Below are positions 17,881-25,321 of a stretch of DNA of 64,000 nucleotides, piece after piece (the first letter of the stretch is position 1; the number at the start of each line of letters is the position of its first letter). The notes under the pieces are model-generated. The model saw nothing but the letters and a program-made list of their open reading frames with translations. It made no database searches and was not told the DNA's origin. Both the position numbers and the translations under genes were made by a program. The DNA is from Glaciihabitans tibetensis (lineage in GTDB: Bacteria; Actinomycetota; Actinomycetes; Actinomycetales; Microbacteriaceae), in assembly GCF_003003265.1 (NCBI RefSeq), contig NZ_PVTL01000002.1:124001-188000 (forward strand), read 5' to 3'.

Positions 17881-17910
17881 TTCCGCACAACTCTTTCCGC
17901 TGGTGCGGAA
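17881..17910. promoter_or_regulatory. Inverted-repeat cluster in mtlR-mtl intergenic region
   Basis: TTCCGCAC (17881-17888) is repeated inverted as GTGCGGAA (17903-17910), and a second half-site TTCCGC (17895-17900) forms a tighter palindrome with GCGGAA (17905-17910) over a 4-nt spacer. Position between the divergent regulator and operon makes it the best candidate for the MtlR binding site. The rest of the 17843-18019 gap shows no clear promoter. Confidence 0.5.
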
Positions 17911-18019
17911 GCAGAACTGGTGGAAATCGCTATGCATCGGGTGGAAGATAACTAAGAACCACGACCCACGCACGAGCACGACGATTCGCTGTACCGCAGG
18001 GAACGCAAGGAGGCGATCC

Positions 18020-18373
18020 ATGAACACAATTCTGATTGTCTGCGGCGCCGGCGCGTCCAGCACCTTCGTTGCCAGCCGGGTGCGCTCCGCTGCGATCTCG
18101 AAGGGTTTGCCCCTCGTGGTTGAAGCGGGCAGTGGGGATGATCTCGCTGATCGTCTCGCGAGCGTAGACGTGCTCCTCGTTGGCGCCCACCTCGCCGCTG
18201 ACTTCGACGCCTTTGCCGCGAAGGCGCGGGCCGTCGGCGTTCCGGCGGCGCTGCTGCCGGCAACCGCGCTTGCCGTCGGTGGCCCTGAGGCCGTTCTCGA
18301 TCTCGCCATCGGGCTGCTCCAGCCCGAGTTGTCACCTAACCACACCACAATTGAAGGAAGCCCCCATGGCTGA
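18020..18373 (+). CDS. PTS lactose/cellobiose-type IIB protein
   Basis: 117 residues from ATG 18020, 6 nt after AAGGAGG (18007-18013). The start MNTILIVCGAGASSTFVASR puts the phosphorylatable Cys at residue 8 in the P-loop typical of lactose/chitobiose-family IIB proteins. No matching IIC or IIA of that family is nearby; it is the first gene of the mannitol operon. Its stop overlaps the next start: ptsH begins at 18366 inside its 3' end. It may pass phosphate within the operon or sense PTS state; that is inference. The longer open frame upstream (from 17537) is antisense to mtlR and was rejected. Confidence 0.85.
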   Translation: MNTILIVCGAGASSTFVASRVRSAAISKGLPLVVEAGSGDDLADRLASVDVLLVGAHLAADFDAFAAKARAVGVPAALLPATALAVGGPEAVLDLAIGLLQPELSPNHTTIEGSPHG

Positions 18374-18629
18374 ACGTACCGTCTCGATCGCATCCGCCCA
18401 CGGACTGCACGCCCGTCCCGCATCGCTGTTTGTCCAGGCCGTCGCCGGCTCCGGACTGGCCGTCGAGCTGACCAAGGGCGACAAGACCCTCAATGCGGCA
18501 AGCATCCTGGGCGTTATCTCGCTGGGAATCGAGCACGGTGACGAGGTCACCCTTCGCGCCGAAGGCGATGGCGCAGACGCGGTTCTCGACGAACTCGCTA
18601 CCTTCCTCACGACCGACCACGACGCGTAA
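18366..18629 (+). CDS. ptsH: Phosphocarrier protein HPr
   Basis: 87 residues from ATG 18366, preceded by AAGGAAG. HGLHARPAS places the active His at residue 15, the canonical HPr position, and NAASILGVISLGIEHGD matches the second conserved region, with a serine where Ser46 is expected. HPr carries phosphate from EI to the sugar-specific IIA domains. It overlaps the IIB-like gene and is followed by ptsI after 46 bp with its own ribosome site. Confidence 0.96.
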   Translation: MAERTVSIASAHGLHARPASLFVQAVAGSGLAVELTKGDKTLNAASILGVISLGIEHGDEVTLRAEGDGADAVLDELATFLTTDHDA

Positions 18630-18675
18630 CCACTTTTCACCACTTAACCGAGACGCAACCACTCCAGGAGGCATC

Positions 18676-20358
18676 ATGAATCTGCAAGGTGTAGGAATCG
18701 GGCGGGGGCTTGCCCTCGGCCCAGTCCTTCGTATGCCCGACCCGCTTCCTGAGCCGTCGGATGCCTCAAGCGGAGTTACCGCGGACGAAGAAAAGGTGCG
18801 CGCTGCCGGAGCCCTTGCGGCTACGGCCGCCGACATCCGTATCCGAGGACAGCGCGCCGGTGGCGCGGCGAAGGATGTGCTCGAAGCGCAGGCGTTTATG
18901 GCAGAAGATCCCACGCTGCGCGACGACGTCGACACGCGCATCGTGGCGGGCAAAACCGCAGAACGGGCCGTGTTCGAGGCATTTGCCGCGTTCCGTGACC
19001 TGCTGACGAGCATGGGCGGGTACATGGGGGAGCGGGCGACCGACCTCAACGACGTTTCCCAGCGCGTTGTCGCGAACCTCCAGGGTGTGTCCGCCCCCGG
19101 GGTTCCCAACCCCGACTACCCCTTCGTGCTTGTCGCGCGTGATCTGGCTCCGGCGGACACCGCCCTGCTCGACCTGGACAAGGTGCTCGCGCTGGTCACC
19201 AGCGATGGCGGACCCACCTCCCACACCGCGATTCTCGCGCGAGAAAAGGCGATCGTCGCCGTGGTCGGGGCACCCGACGCGCTGCAGCTCGCCGACGGTG
19301 TGACCGTTGTGGTGGATGCGACGACGGGACTCGTCACCGCGTCGCCGACCGACGACGAAATCAGTGCGGCGCGCAGCACCATGGCAGCACGCGCGGCGGC
19401 AGCGGTGACCCCCGTCGGGCCGGGCGCCCTCGCCGACGGCACCCTCGTTCCCCTGCTGGCCAACCTCGGTTCCGTCGCCGGGGCCGCCGACGCGCTCGCC
19501 AAGGGCGCCGAAGGCGTTGGCCTGTTCCGCACCGAGTTCCTCTTCCTCGACTCTGACCGCGCGCCCAGCGTGGCCGAGCAGCAGGAGAAGTACACGCAGC
19601 TGCTCACCTCGTTCGCGGGCAAAAAGGTCGTTGTTCGTGCACTCGACGCGGGTGCCGACAAGCCGCTGAGCTTCCTCAACGATGAGCCGGAAGAAAACCC
19701 GGCCCTCGGCCTCCGTGGCCTGAGGGCACTGCGCGCCAACGAATCCATCCTGCGCGACCAGCTCAGCGCTCTCGCCGCCGCGGATGCCGCAACCGAAGCC
19801 GAGCTCTGGGTAATGGCCCCCATGGTGTCCACCGTCGAGGAAACCCGCTACTTCACGACCCTCGCGCGCGAACTGGGCCTGACGACCGCCGGCGTGATGG
19901 TCGAAGTTCCGGCCGCCGCATTGCTTGCGGACCGTATCCTCGCCGACACCGACTTCGCCAGCATCGGCACCAACGACCTCACCCAGTACACCCTGGCCGC
20001 CGACCGCCTCCTCGGCTCCGTAGCGTCGTTCCAGGATCCCTGGCATCCCGCCGTGCTCCGCCTGGTCGGCGAGGTCGGCCGCGCCGGTGCGCTGCTGGGC
20101 AAGCCCGTGGGAATCTGTGGCGAAGCCGCCGCCGATCCCGCGCTGGCGGTCGTGCTGGTCGGCCTCGGCGCGACATCCCTTTCCATGTCTCCCGCCGCCC
20201 TCGCCGACGTGCGCGCAGAACTTTCCCGGTTCACCCTGGACCAGGCCAAAGAATTCGCCGAAATTGCCCTTTCGGCAAATAGCGCTGTGGAGGCCCGCGT
20301 TGCGGTCGCCGCCGCAGCATCCTCCCTCACCAACACCACACTCACTGAATCGGAGTAA
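18676..20358 (+). CDS. ptsI: PEP-protein phosphotransferase (enzyme I)
   Basis: 560 residues from ATG 18676 (MNLQGVGIGRGLALGPV), with AGGAGG just upstream. The phospho-histidine motif GGPTSHTAILAR gives His183, and the PEP-binding barrel shows EGVGLFRTEFLFLD, GLRGLRALRAN, MAPMVSTVEE and ASIGTNDLTQYTLAADR. It transfers phosphate from PEP to HPr. Length is typical of actinobacterial EI. Its place inside the mannitol operon suggests that in this organism the general PTS proteins are produced mainly with the mannitol system. Confidence 0.97.
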   Translation: MNLQGVGIGRGLALGPVLRMPDPLPEPSDASSGVTADEEKVRAAGALAATAADIRIRGQRAGGAAKDVLEAQAFMAEDPTLRDDVDTRIVAGKTAERAVFEAFAAFRDLLTSMGGYMGERATDLNDVSQRVVANLQGVSAPGVPNPDYPFVLVARDLAPADTALLDLDKVLALVTSDGGPTSHTAILAREKAIVAVVGAPDALQLADGVTVVVDATTGLVTASPTDDEISAARSTMAARAAAAVTPVGPGALADGTLVPLLANLGSVAGAADALAKGAEGVGLFRTEFLFLDSDRAPSVAEQQEKYTQLLTSFAGKKVVVRALDAGADKPLSFLNDEPEENPALGLRGLRALRANESILRDQLSALAAADAATEAELWVMAPMVSTVEETRYFTTLARELGLTTAGVMVEVPAAALLADRILADTDFASIGTNDLTQYTLAADRLLGSVASFQDPWHPAVLRLVGEVGRAGALLGKPVGICGEAAADPALAVVLVGLGATSLSMSPAALADVRAELSRFTLDQAKEFAEIALSANSAVEARVAVAAAASSLTNTTLTESE

Positions 20359-20362
20359 CAAC

Positions 20363-21880
20363 ATGACGACGACGTCACCCAAGCCTGGCGGCCTCAAGGT
20401 CGGTGTCCAGCGCTTTGGTACCTTCCTTAGCGGCATGATCCTGCCCAATATCGCGGCGTTCATCGCGTGGGGCATCATCACGGCGTTCTTTATCGAAACC
20501 GGCTTCACCCCGGTTGGCGCTCTCGGCGGATTCGGCGAAAACGCCGATGGCGTCGCCAACGTTGGCCTGGTCGGCCCGATGATCACCTACCTGCTTCCCC
20601 TCCTGATCGCCAACACCGGTGGTCGCATGATCTACGGCGTCCGCGGTGGAGTAGTGGGAACCATCGCGACGATGGGTGTCATCGTGGGCAGCCCTGTCCC
20701 GATGTTCCTTGGCGCCATGATCGTGGGCCCCGGGGCTGCGTACCTCATGAAGCAGGTCGACAAGCTGTGGGCCGGCAAGATCAGGGCGGGCTTCGAGATG
20801 CTGGTGGACAACTTCTCCGCCGGAATCCTCGCCTTTGCTCTCGCCATCGCGGCCTTCTTCGGAATCGCTCCCGTCGTCACCGGTCTCAGCAACGCCCTCG
20901 AGAGTGGCGTCGACTGGCTCGTGAACTACAACCTGTTGCCTCTGGCCAGCATCCTGATCGAGCCGGGCAAGATCCTCTTCCTCAACAACGCGATCAACCA
21001 CGGTGTCCTGACGCCGCTGGGTGTTCAGCAGTCGGAGGAAACCGGCAAGTCCATCCTGTTCCTTCTCGAGGCAAACCCCGGCCCGGGTCTCGGAATCCTG
21101 CTTGCGTTCTCCTTCTTCGGTGTCGGGCTCGCCAAGGCCAGCGCTCCTGGAGCGATCATCATCCAGTTCTTCGGTGGTATTCACGAGATCTACTTCCCGT
21201 ACGTACTCATGAAGCCGATGATGCTGCTTGCTGCAATCGGTGGTGGTATGACCGGTGTCGCGATCAACGTCGCGTTCCAGGCCGGCCTGCGAGCACCTGC
21301 CTCGCCGGGAAGCATCATCGCGGTGCTTGCGCAGACCGCGAGCGACAGCTACATCGGAGTGATCGTCTCGGTCATCGGTGCCGCGGCCGTTTCGTTCCTC
21401 ATCGGATCGATCATCCTTCGCTCGAGCCGTAAGGCTGACCTCGCGGCCGAGGCCGCCGGTGAGGACAAGCTCGCTGCAGCCGTTGCGCAGAACGAAGCGA
21501 ACAAGGGCAAGGAAAGCTCCGTAGGAAGCCTCCTCGGCCAGAGCGCTGCCGCTCCTGCCACGGCCGCCGGCACCACGCTGACCGAGGCCCCGATCCGCTC
21601 GATCGTCTTCGCCTGCGACGCAGGTATGGGCTCGAGCGCCATGGGTGCCACGGTCATGCGCAACAAGATCAAGAAGGCCGGAATCGAAGGGGTCACCGTC
21701 GTGAACCAGTCGATCGCCAACCTGACCGGCGATGCCGACCTCGTGATCACGCAGCGTGAGCTCACCGACCGTGCTCGCCAGAAGTCTCCGAACTCGAACC
21801 ACGTTTCGGTTGACAACTTCATGAACAGCCCGAAGTACGACGAGGTCGTTGCCCTCGTCGCGCAGCAGAACGGCAAGTAA
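20363..21880 (+). CDS. mtlA: PTS mannitol transporter subunit IICB
   Basis: 505 residues from ATG 20363. The membrane IIC domain (about residues 15-350) includes GTFLSGMILPNIAAFIAWG, NNAINHGVLTPLG and the substrate-site region GGIHEIYFPYVLMKP, which is typical of mannitol permeases. The C-terminal IIB domain carries IVFACDAGMGSSAMGA with phospho-Cys418. The IIA part is absent here and is encoded by the next gene, so the system is split IICB plus IIA. It lies 4 bp after ptsI, in the same operon. Confidence 0.97.
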   Translation: MTTTSPKPGGLKVGVQRFGTFLSGMILPNIAAFIAWGIITAFFIETGFTPVGALGGFGENADGVANVGLVGPMITYLLPLLIANTGGRMIYGVRGGVVGTIATMGVIVGSPVPMFLGAMIVGPGAAYLMKQVDKLWAGKIRAGFEMLVDNFSAGILAFALAIAAFFGIAPVVTGLSNALESGVDWLVNYNLLPLASILIEPGKILFLNNAINHGVLTPLGVQQSEETGKSILFLLEANPGPGLGILLAFSFFGVGLAKASAPGAIIIQFFGGIHEIYFPYVLMKPMMLLAAIGGGMTGVAINVAFQAGLRAPASPGSIIAVLAQTASDSYIGVIVSVIGAAAVSFLIGSIILRSSRKADLAAEAAGEDKLAAAVAQNEANKGKESSVGSLLGQSAAAPATAAGTTLTEAPIRSIVFACDAGMGSSAMGATVMRNKIKKAGIEGVTVVNQSIANLTGDADLVITQRELTDRARQKSPNSNHVSVDNFMNSPKYDEVVALVAQQNGK

Positions 21881-21887
21881 CACCCCT

Positions 21888-21918
21888 ACCGGCCCCGGTG
21901 CAGCGCACCGGGGCCGGT
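21888..21918 (+). promoter_or_regulatory. 14-bp hairpin between mtlA and mtlF
   Basis: Arms 21888-21901 and 21905-21918 are perfectly complementary with loop AGC. It lies 7 bp after the mtlA stop and within the operon; no long T-run follows (TCCCCGTTTC). It could be a partial terminator or a 3'-end stabiliser that sets the mtlA/mtlF ratio. Confidence 0.75.
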
Positions 21919-21971
21919 TCCCCGTTTCACCATAGATTCACCAGAAAAGCCAGGAAGAATAGAGGAATCGT

Positions 21972-22406
21972 ATGAGCCAGGTACTTGAGCTCGCCCAGAT
22001 CAATCTGCACGGAACGGCGACCACGCCCGCTGAAGCCATCGAAGAGGCAGGTCGCCTCCTCGTCGCCTCCGGAGCGGTGACCCCCGACTACATCGCATTT
22101 ATGCATGACCGCGAAGCCACCGTGTCCACGTACATGGGCAACTACCTGGCGATTCCCCACGGCACCAACGAGGGCAAGGACACCATCCTCAGCTCGGCCC
22201 TGTCCTTTGTGCGTTACGACCAGCCCATCGACTGGAACGGCAACGAGGTTCGCTTCGTTGTGGGCATTGCGGGTAAGGACGGCGGCCACATGGAGGTCCT
22301 TTCCAAGATCGCGATCGTGTTCAGCGAAGACGACGATGTCGCGGCACTGCTGAAGGCGGAGACGCCCGAGGCCGTTCTCGAGCAGTTGGGCGACATCAAC
22401 GAATGA
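21972..22406 (+). CDS. mtlF: PTS mannitol IIA component
   Basis: 144 residues. The IIA active site is NYLAIPHGTNEGKD with His63, the fold of fructose/mannitol-type IIA. It takes phosphate from HPr and passes it to the IIB domain of MtlA. AGAGGA lies just before ATG 21972. The stop overlaps the start of mtlD (ATGA), so the two are translationally coupled. Confidence 0.96.
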   Translation: MSQVLELAQINLHGTATTPAEAIEEAGRLLVASGAVTPDYIAFMHDREATVSTYMGNYLAIPHGTNEGKDTILSSALSFVRYDQPIDWNGNEVRFVVGIAGKDGGHMEVLSKIAIVFSEDDDVAALLKAETPEAVLEQLGDINE

Positions 22407-23569
22407 GCGCCACCGGCACCAGCACCTCAAACCTGAAGGCAGTGCACTTCGGAGCGGGCAACATCGGCCGCGGCTTCGTCGGTCTCCTGCTCCACAATGC
22501 GGGCTATGAAGTTGTCTTCGCCGACGTCAACGCGGAGATCATCGACGCGCTCGCCGCCAGCGACAGCTACCTCGTCACCGAGGTCGGCGAAGGCGCAACC
22601 GAGTGGACGGTCAACAACTACAGGGCCATCAACAGCGCCACCCACGAAGACGAGGTCATTGCGGAGATTGCCACCGCCGATGTCGTGACCACCGCCGTCG
22701 GACCGAACGTGCTGCGATTCGTCGCCCCGGTCATCGCGGCGGCCATCCTGCGGCGCGACCCCGCCCTCGCGCCCCTGACGGTAATGGCCTGCGAAAACGC
22801 GATCAACGCCACCGACCTGCTGAAGGCCGAGATCCTCAAGGCCCTGCCCGAGGCGTCCGCCGCGGACGGCGCCATCTTCGCGAACACGGCCGTTGACCGC
22901 ATCGTTCCCGGCCAGGCCGAGGGCAGCGGTCTGAACGTCACGGTCGAGTCCTTCTTCGAGTGGGCCATCGAGAGTGCGCCGTTCGGGGCAACCCCGCCGA
23001 CGATCACGGAAGCGCACTTCGTCGACGACCTCGCGCCCTACATCGAACGCAAACTCTTCACCGTGAACACGGGCCACGCGGCTGCCGCGTACCACGGGTT
23101 CCGTGCGGGCGTCGAGACGATGTCCGAGGCGTTCGCGCTTCCTGCCGTCATCGCCGAGGTTCGAGCGGTGCTCGCGGAGACGAAGGAGCTGCTGGTCGCC
23201 AAGCATGGCTTCGACCCGGAGGTACAGCAGGCGTACATCGACAAAAACATGGTGCGATTCGCCAACCCGAACCTCAGCGACACCGTCGAGCGGGTCGGGC
23301 GCCAGCCGCTGCGCAAGCTCGGCCGCAACGAGCGTTTCGTTGGGCCGGCCGCGCAGCTTGCCGAGCGTGGCATCGTGCCCGAGGCCCTCGTACGCACGAT
23401 GGGAGTGACTCTCGGATTCGATGTCGCCGACGACCCGCAGAGCGTCGAGATGAAGGAACTGCTCGCGTCGTCCACACCCGAGCAATTCGTGGGCACGGTG
23501 ACGGGACTGGATGACACCCATCCTCTCTTTGCTGCCGTTCTCGCTCAGGTTCGCCTCCACACGAGCTGA
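22403..23569 (+). CDS. mtlD: Mannitol-1-phosphate 5-dehydrogenase
   Basis: 388 residues. The N-terminus carries the NAD site HFGAGNIGRGFVGLLLHNAG, and KLFTVNTGHAAAAYHGFRAG is the conserved catalytic-region motif of mannitol dehydrogenases. It oxidises mannitol 1-phosphate to fructose 6-phosphate, completing the pathway that starts with MtlA/MtlF. It is the last gene of the operon that begins at 18020; the nitrilase-type gene follows after 24 bp. Confidence 0.97.
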   Translation: MSATGTSTSNLKAVHFGAGNIGRGFVGLLLHNAGYEVVFADVNAEIIDALAASDSYLVTEVGEGATEWTVNNYRAINSATHEDEVIAEIATADVVTTAVGPNVLRFVAPVIAAAILRRDPALAPLTVMACENAINATDLLKAEILKALPEASAADGAIFANTAVDRIVPGQAEGSGLNVTVESFFEWAIESAPFGATPPTITEAHFVDDLAPYIERKLFTVNTGHAAAAYHGFRAGVETMSEAFALPAVIAEVRAVLAETKELLVAKHGFDPEVQQAYIDKNMVRFANPNLSDTVERVGRQPLRKLGRNERFVGPAAQLAERGIVPEALVRTMGVTLGFDVADDPQSVEMKELLASSTPEQFVGTVTGLDDTHPLFAAVLAQVRLHTS

Positions 23570-23593
23570 CAAGCACACCTCTAGGCTTGCCGC

Positions 23594-24418
23594 ATGAGCA
23601 CCTCACCCCTCGAGACGACGATCGCGGTCGCCCAGTTCGCGCCGGTGGCCGATATCGACACCAACCTGTCGACCATCGCCGAGCTGACCGCGACCGCCGC
23701 GTCTCGGGGGGCGAAGCTCGTGGTGTTCCCCGAGTACTCGTCCTTCTTTGTTCCCGACCTCGGCCAGGAACTCGTCGACGGTGCGCAGCCCCTCGACGGC
23801 ACGTTCACCACGGCTCTTTCCTCACTGGCCGTCCAATTCGGGGTACACATCGTCGCCGGCCTCGTCGAGAAAATTGATGAATCCTCCCGATTTTCGAACA
23901 CGCTCGTCGCCCTGAGCTCCGGCGGGGAGCTCGTCGCGACCTACCGCAAGCTGCACCTCTACGACGCGTTCGGCGCAGAGGAGTCTCAGTGGGTGCGTCC
24001 CGGCGCGATCGAAGCCCCGGAAACCTTCGAGTTCCACGGACTCACCGTCGGGCTGCAGACCTGCTACGACCTGCGCTTTCCAGAAATCACGCGCCGCCTG
24101 GTGGACGCCGGCGCCACACTCGTGCTTGTCCCCTCGGAGTGGGTGCGCGGTCCGCTCAAGGAACATCACTGGCGCACGCTGGTCACCGCCCGGGCCCTGG
24201 AGAACACCATCTACGTCGCTGCGGCCGACCACACACCCCCGATTGGGGTGGGCAACAGCATGATTGTCGACCCGATGGGTGTCGAGATCGCGACCGTGGG
24301 GGAGCTGGCGGATGTCGCTTGCGCCGTCGTTTCTCCCGAGCGAGTTGCCGCGGTGCGAACCCTGAACCCCGCGCTCGCGCTGCGGAGATTCGACGTCATC
24401 GCGCGAAGCGCCGGGTGA
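23594..24418 (+). CDS. Carbon-nitrogen hydrolase (nitrilase superfamily)
   Basis: 274 residues. The Glu-Lys-Cys triad is visible: Glu47 in VVFPEYSSF, Lys119 in TYRKLHLYDAFG, Cys157 in GLQTCYDLRFPE. The DAFG after the lysine motif and CYDLRFPE resemble the Nit1/Nit2 omega-amidase or deaminated-glutathione amidase branch rather than true nitrilases. The substrate cannot be fixed from sequence. It follows mtlD after 24 bp but has its own function, so shared transcription is possible rather than shown. Confidence 0.88.
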   Translation: MSTSPLETTIAVAQFAPVADIDTNLSTIAELTATAASRGAKLVVFPEYSSFFVPDLGQELVDGAQPLDGTFTTALSSLAVQFGVHIVAGLVEKIDESSRFSNTLVALSSGGELVATYRKLHLYDAFGAEESQWVRPGAIEAPETFEFHGLTVGLQTCYDLRFPEITRRLVDAGATLVLVPSEWVRGPLKEHHWRTLVTARALENTIYVAAADHTPPIGVGNSMIVDPMGVEIATVGELADVACAVVSPERVAAVRTLNPALALRRFDVIARSAG

Positions 24419-24503
24419 GTGGCGTCGCCGGGGCAAACCGTCTAGGTGGCTCAGCCTCGAAGGTGGATAATGGGGTACAGGGGGCAGTGATGAATGTCAG
24501 TAA

Positions 24504-24935
24504 GTGTGTGAATCCCGCGGGGCGGGCTCAACGCGTTCGGCCACGGTGGTGAACGCGGCTGCCGAACGACTTCCGGAGACGACGGTAACTCCACGGGCGC
24601 GGGTGCTCGTTGTCGAGGACAGCGACGACCAACGGGAGTTGGTTCGCACGTACCTGGAACGGGCGTCGTGCACCGTGATTGCGGTGCAGAACGCGGAGGA
24701 CGCCATCGCCGCGTACCTCCTGCAGACGCCGGATCTCGCCATCATCGATCTGCTGCTTCCGGGAATGAACGGGTGGGAACTCGTGCGTCGGCTACGCGCC
24801 GATCGCCCCGAATGCGCCATAGTGGTCACCTCAGTACTCGACCGGATAGATTTTCCTCCGGCGGAGGCGATCCTGCCGAAGCCCTTCACCCGCGCTCAGA
24901 TCTTGCAGGTGCTAGAAGAATGTGTGCCTGAATGA
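24504..24935 (+). CDS. Stand-alone receiver-domain response regulator
   Basis: Up to 143 residues. The receiver domain starts at about residue 33 (RVLVVEDSDDQREL) and has the phospho-Asp in DLAIIDLLLPGMNGW, the switch Thr/Ser in VVTSVLD and the Lys in LPKPF. No output domain follows. The start is uncertain: GTG 24504 is the most upstream, and GTG 24546 or 24549 would remove an unconserved-looking N-terminus. The stop overlaps the next gene (ATGA). With the following two genes it forms a phosphotransfer cassette. Confidence 0.85.
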   Translation: MCESRGAGSTRSATVVNAAAERLPETTVTPRARVLVVEDSDDQRELVRTYLERASCTVIAVQNAEDAIAAYLLQTPDLAIIDLLLPGMNGWELVRRLRADRPECAIVVTSVLDRIDFPPAEAILPKPFTRAQILQVLEECVPE

Positions 24936-25321
24936 CGACAGAGACCGCGCGCCGTGTTGTTGTGGCCGATGACGATGCAGACATCCGCGCGCTGGTGGCC
25001 ATCTCGGCCGCCCGGGCTGGCTACGACGTTGTTGCCTCCGTCGAAGATGGCGACCGCGCCTGGGGCGCGATCCAGGAGTTTCATCCCGATCTCGCGATCC
25101 TCGACGTCGCAATGCCCGGACTGACCGGGCTGGACGTGTGCCGGCTCGCGCGAGCCGACGCGACGCTGGTGTCGTTGCGGATTCTGCTCCTGTCCGCGGC
25201 GGTGGACGAGGCGGCGCGTGCGGCGGGTCGCGAGGCGGGGGCCAGCGACTACCTGCCCAAGCCGTTCAGTCCCCGCGCGCTGGTGGCGTGGCTGAAGCAG
25301 GAGTCGGGCGTTGACGCCTAA
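24932..25321 (+). CDS. Second stand-alone receiver-domain response regulator
   Basis: 129 residues made up of one receiver domain: VVVADDDADIRALV, phospho-Asp58 in DLAILDVAMPGLTGLDV, LLLSAAVD, and LPKPFSPRALVAWL. No DNA-binding or enzymatic output domain. It overlaps the upstream receiver gene by 4 bp and the downstream kinase by 11 bp, so the three are coupled. It is probably phosphorylated by that kinase and acts by protein-protein contact or as a phosphate sink. Confidence 0.9.
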   Translation: MTTETARRVVVADDDADIRALVAISAARAGYDVVASVEDGDRAWGAIQEFHPDLAILDVAMPGLTGLDVCRLARADATLVSLRILLLSAAVDEAARAAGREAGASDYLPKPFSPRALVAWLKQESGVDA

